Shown here: one piece after another, positions 61,000 through 64,000 of the stretch | How positions within the stretch are numbered: position 1 is the stretch's first letter | Layout of the letters: each line of letters begins with the position of its first letter | Assembly (NCBI RefSeq): GCF_023716925.1 | Contig: NZ_JAMQQG010000009.1 | Coordinates: 1 to 64,000, forward strand | Source of the DNA: Frankia sp. R82 | GTDB lineage: Bacteria > Actinomycetota > Actinomycetes > Frankiales > Frankiaceae | DNA length: 64,000 bases | Direction: 5' to 3' | The notes under the pieces: generated by a model | Seen by the model: the letters and a program-made list of their open reading frames with translations, nothing else | What the model was told of the DNA's origin: nothing | Database searches by the model: none | Program-made: the position numbers and the translations under genes

Positions 61000-62235
61000 A
61001 TGTACGACGTTATCGTGGTGGGCGCACGCTGCGCCGGATCGCCGCTGGCGATGCTGCTCGCGCGGCAGGGCCACAAGGTTCTCGTGGTCGACCGTGCCAC
61101 TTTCCCCAGTGACACCGTCTCCACCCACTACATTCACCAGGCGGGCCTTTCGCGGCTCAAGTCCTGGGGAATTCTGGACCGACTCGTCGCCACCGGTGTG
61201 CCGCCGATGCGGCACCTTACCTTCTCCTACACCGATATCTTTCTCCAGGGTTTCGCCGACCCGATCGACGGGATCACCGAGGTCTACTCGCCGCGGCGGA
61301 CCGTCCTCGACGAGATTCTCGTCGACGAGGCCCGCAAGGCCGGCGCCGAGGTGCTCGAGGGTTTCACCGTCACCGAGGTCGTCTTCGACGACGGACGGGC
61401 CGCCGGTGTGCGCGGCCGGGTGGGCGACGGTCCCGAGCAGGTTTTCCGCGCCCCGTTCGTGGTGGGCGCCGACGGCCGCAACTCCACCGTGGCGAACCTG
61501 GTCGGAGCCGAGATCTACCGGTCCGTGCCGGCTGCCTGCTTCGTGTACTACTCCTACTTCAGCGGCCTGGACTGGCCCTTCCACCACCGCACCGGTTTCG
61601 GCGAGCAGCAGTTCGGCGCCTGGCCCACGCACGACGGCAACATGCTGCTGGCCGTCATGCGCCGCCGCGAGCGGATGCGGGAGTTCCGCGCCGACATCGA
61701 CGGCAGCTTCCAGGAGATCTTCGACCAGATCGTGCCGGAGCTCGGCGAGGACCTGCGGGCCCGTGGAAAGCGTGAGGAGAACTTCCGGGCGATGTCCTAC
61801 CCGGACAACTTCTACCGCCGTTCCGCCGGGCCCGGCTGGGCCCTGGTCGGCGACGCCGGCTACCACAAGGACCCCTTCACCGGCTGGGGCATCACCGACG
61901 CCCTGAAGTACACCGAGGTACTCGCCGAGAAGCTGCACGAGGGCCTTTCCGGTGCCCGCCCGGTCGACGAGGCGGTTGCGGAGTACGTGAAGATCCGGGA
62001 TGCCGAGAGCAACGGCACGTTCGAGCTCACCTGCAGCATCGCGGAACTGAGCCTGACCCCCTACTACGACTCGGTCTTCCGGGCCACCAGCCTGAGCCCG
62101 GAATACACCACGAAGTTCTTCGGTCTCATCGCCGGTGGTATTCCCGGCGAGGAGTTCTTCGCCCCGTCCAACCTCGAGAAGCTCTACGAGGAGGTCGACT
62201 TCCCGGTCGACCGTCGGATCACCACCCGGTCCTGA
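61000..62235 (+). CDS. FAD-dependent oxidoreductase (geranylgeranyl reductase/halogenase-like)
   Basis: A 411-residue flavoprotein. The dinucleotide-binding motif is VIVVGARCAGSPLAMLLAR, the second FAD motif is VVGADGRNSTVANLV and the third is WALVGDAGYHKDPFTGWG. This set is typical of the geranylgeranyl reductase / aromatic hydroxylase branch. In this context it may reduce or oxygenate the unsaturated chain. ATG 61000 has GGGAGG 8 nt upstream. It lies 210 bp after the acyl-CoA synthetase and 63 bp before the SGNH hydrolase gene. Confidence 0.85.
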   Translation: MYDVIVVGARCAGSPLAMLLARQGHKVLVVDRATFPSDTVSTHYIHQAGLSRLKSWGILDRLVATGVPPMRHLTFSYTDIFLQGFADPIDGITEVYSPRRTVLDEILVDEARKAGAEVLEGFTVTEVVFDDGRAAGVRGRVGDGPEQVFRAPFVVGADGRNSTVANLVGAEIYRSVPAACFVYYSYFSGLDWPFHHRTGFGEQQFGAWPTHDGNMLLAVMRRRERMREFRADIDGSFQEIFDQIVPELGEDLRARGKREENFRAMSYPDNFYRRSAGPGWALVGDAGYHKDPFTGWGITDALKYTEVLAEKLHEGLSGARPVDEAVAEYVKIRDAESNGTFELTCSIAELSLTPYYDSVFRATSLSPEYTTKFFGLIAGGIPGEEFFAPSNLEKLYEEVDFPVDRRITTRS

Positions 62236-62298
62236 ACAGCACGTCAACGGCACGTCAACAGCGCGTCGCTTCGCGGCCTTCGAAAGGGGAGACGAACA

Positions 62299-62901
62299 AT
62301 GCCCGCAGCACGGTTCACCGCTCTTGGTGACAGCTTCGTCGAGGGCCGCGGCGACGTCGCCACCGACGGTTCCTACATCGGCTGGGCCCGCCGGTTCGCC
62401 CGGCGGATGGGCGTCTCCCCCCGGGAGACCCGCAACCTCGGTGCCTACCAGGCGACCACCCAGGTCGTCGTCGACACCCAGCTGCACCAGGCGCTGGCCC
62501 GCAAGTCGCCGCTGATCGGCGTCATCGTCGGCGTCAACGACCTGGTCCAGGACTACGCGCCGGACCGGTTCACCGCGAACCTGCGGACCATCTTCGAGTC
62601 GCTGTCGGGCCTGGACACCACCGTGTTCACCGCCAGTTACCCCGACATCCCGGCGAACCTGCCGCTGCCGGAGGAGTTCCGCGGCCTGCTGCGCGAGCGG
62701 TTCGCCTACGCCAACGAGGTGCTGCGCGAGGTGTGTGCGGCGACCCACACGCTGCACCTGGACATCGCCGCCGACGCCGACTGGTCCGGTCGGGCGCTGT
62801 GGAGTGCCGACGGTCTGCACCCGAACACCGGCGGCCACAGCCGGTTCGCCGACGACATGGCGGACCTCGTCGAGCGCGCCTCCTGGCTCACCGCCGCCTG
62901 A
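62299..62901 (+). CDS. SGNH/GDSL-family hydrolase
   Basis: A 200-residue SGNH protein. Block I is ALGDSFVEGRGD (nucleophile Ser), block III GVNDLVQDY holds the Asn, and block V is DGLHPNTGGH with the catalytic Asp and His. No signal peptide is seen, so it is cytoplasmic. Relatives are esterases and thioesterases. It may hydrolyse the thioester or ester of the lipid product. ATG 62299 has AAGGGGAG about 8 nt upstream. Confidence 0.85.
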   Translation: MPAARFTALGDSFVEGRGDVATDGSYIGWARRFARRMGVSPRETRNLGAYQATTQVVVDTQLHQALARKSPLIGVIVGVNDLVQDYAPDRFTANLRTIFESLSGLDTTVFTASYPDIPANLPLPEEFRGLLRERFAYANEVLREVCAATHTLHLDIAADADWSGRALWSADGLHPNTGGHSRFADDMADLVERASWLTAA

Positions 62902-62961
62902 CGGCCTCCCCTCCCCCCCCGGGCCCCTGGCCTCCACGGCCTGACGGCACCGGTCTGATTC

Positions 62962-63005
62962 CCGCCTGCCTGTTTTCGCCTGCCTGTTCCCGCCTGCCTT
63001 CTGCC
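62962..63005. repeat. 14-bp tandem repeat CGCCTGCCTGTTYY
   Basis: Three units of a 14-bp sequence (CGCCTGCCTGTTTT, CGCCTGCCTGTTCC, and a shortened CGCCTGCCTTCT) lie between the SGNH gene and the PKS gene. No function is assigned. Confidence 0.5.
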
Positions 63006-63089
63006 TGACGGCCGCCCCCACGGCCTGTCCGCGATCTTCGCGCCCCTCCGCCCGGCCACCCCCGTTGCCGGCCCTGAGAAGGGACCTTC

Positions 63090-64000
63090 GTGACCAAGCC
63101 CGCGCGCCCTACCGCGCCTGTCGATCTGGACTCCCGGCGGCTCGCCCGTAACCCGATCGCGATCGTGGGTATGTCGGGCCTGTTCCCGATGGCCCGTAAC
63201 CACCGCGAGTACTGGCAGAACGTCGTCGACGGCGCCGACTGCACCAGCGAGGTCCCCGCCTCCCGCTGGGACCTCGACGACTACTACGACGCCGACCCCG
63301 CCGCCCCGGACCGCACCTACTCGCGCCGCGGCGCGTTCATCCCGGACGTCGAGTTCAGCCCGCTGGAGTTCGGCCTGCCGCCGAACCAGCTCGAGGTCAC
63401 CAGCACCATGCAGACGCTGAGCCTCGGTGTCGCCCGGGACCTGCTGCGCGACGCCGGCGCCCGGGACACCGCCGGCCGCGACGCCGACTGGTACGACTCC
63501 GGACGCACCGGCGTGGTGCTCGGCACCACCGGTCCCGTCCCGCTGATGCACCCGCTGGCCGCCCGGCTGTCCACCCCGGTGCTGCGCGAGGCCGCCCGCA
63601 GCACCGGGCTGACCGACGCCGACGCCGACGAGATCGTCCGCCGCTACACCGCCGCGTACGCGCCGTGGGAGGAGAACTCCTTCCCCGGTCTGCTCGCGAA
63701 CGTCGTCGCCGGCCGGGTCGCGAACCGCCTGGACCTCGGCGGCCTGAACACCACGGTGGACGCGGCGTGCGCCGCCTCGCTGTCCGCGGTGCGCCTGGCG
63801 ATCGCCGAACTCCTCGATGGCCGGGCCGACACGATGATCACCGGTGGCGTCGACACCGAGAACACGATCTTCATCTACATGTGCTTCTCCAAGGTGCAGG
63901 CCCTGTCGAAGTCCGGCACGATCAGCCCGTTCTCCGACGACGCGGACGGCACGCTGCTCGGCGAGGGCATCGGCATGCTGGCGCTGCGCCGCCTCGCCGA
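63090..64000 (+). CDS. PfaA/HglE-like iterative type I polyketide synthase (start only)
   Basis: The first 303 codons of a gene that continues beyond the window. GTG 63090 has AAGGGA upstream. The ketosynthase domain begins NPIAIVGMSGLFPMARN and continues with SRWDLDDYYDADP and RRGAFIPDVEFSPLEFG, a pattern of polyunsaturated fatty acid synthase (PfaA) and heterocyst glycolipid synthase (HglE) ketosynthases. The catalytic cysteine is C227 in VDAACAASLSAVRL. Later domains (acyltransferase, tandem ACPs, ketoreductase) are not seen. It probably extends the chain started by the enzymes upstream. Confidence 0.83.
   Translation, partial: MTKPARPTAPVDLDSRRLARNPIAIVGMSGLFPMARNHREYWQNVVDGADCTSEVPASRWDLDDYYDADPAAPDRTYSRRGAFIPDVEFSPLEFGLPPNQLEVTSTMQTLSLGVARDLLRDAGARDTAGRDADWYDSGRTGVVLGTTGPVPLMHPLAARLSTPVLREAARSTGLTDADADEIVRRYTAAYAPWEENSFPGLLANVVAGRVANRLDLGGLNTTVDAACAASLSAVRLAIAELLDGRADTMITGGVDTENTIFIYMCFSKVQALSKSGTISPFSDDADGTLLGEGIGMLALRRLA

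Overview
The window is high-G+C (about 70%) actinobacterial DNA with GTG/TTG starts, tight overlapping operons and gene families that look like Frankia or a close relative. The genus is inferred from protein style and gene mix, not from a marker gene. No rRNA, tRNA or CRISPR array was seen.

Left part (1-32 kb): a defence island. After a possible transposase tail and a PASTA-like membrane protein comes a five-gene minus-strand operon: Ser/Thr kinase, SNF2 helicase, Eco57I/PglX-type N6-adenine methylase, giant DEAD/DUF1998 helicase, and RelE-UvrD helicase. The last four overlap by ATGA/GTGA-type junctions. It looks like a DISARM/Druantia hybrid. The presumed target-recognition half of the methylase is clearly AT-richer than its surroundings. 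A TIR/NB-ARC/TPR protein, two ribbon-helix-helix repressors (one paired with a PemK/MazF-like toxin, both with perfect inverted-repeat operators) and an Mrr endonuclease remnant follow. Next is a second coupled operon of three genes: an Mrr-like nuclease fused to a pseudokinase, a COG1112/UPF1-like SF1 helicase, and an unrecognised winged-helix protein. This is the best candidate for an undescribed system and recalls Mokosh (helicase, kinase, nuclease) without matching its known architecture.

Middle part (32-49 kb): housekeeping and accessory genes. These are an M50-type metalloprotease, FtsH, an alpha/beta hydrolase, a CioA-type cytochrome bd oxidase (cydAB), a SurE-like lipoprotein, an HpcH/CitE-type lyase, an orphan NarL-type histidine kinase, a PPCDC-like flavoprotein, a GNAT-AAA+ fusion, a small lipoprotein and a hotdog thioesterase. 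Between them are gene remnants and unusual repeats: two copies of a 57-bp palindromic element with a compensatory base pair, and a cluster of three GGAGGGTTATTC motifs whose 11-bp core recurs upstream of cydA.

Right part (49.8-64 kb): a lipid or polyketide biosynthetic cluster, all on the plus strand. It contains a Sfp-type PPTase, fatty-acyl-AMP ligase, two diiron acyl-ACP desaturases, hotdog thioesterase, ACP, CFA-type methyltransferase, P450, LysR regulator, acyl-CoA synthetase, FAD-dependent reductase, SGNH hydrolase and the start of a PfaA/HglE-like iterative type I PKS that runs off the right end. The order suggests a long-chain, unsaturated and possibly methyl-branched or cyclopropanated lipid built on carrier proteins.
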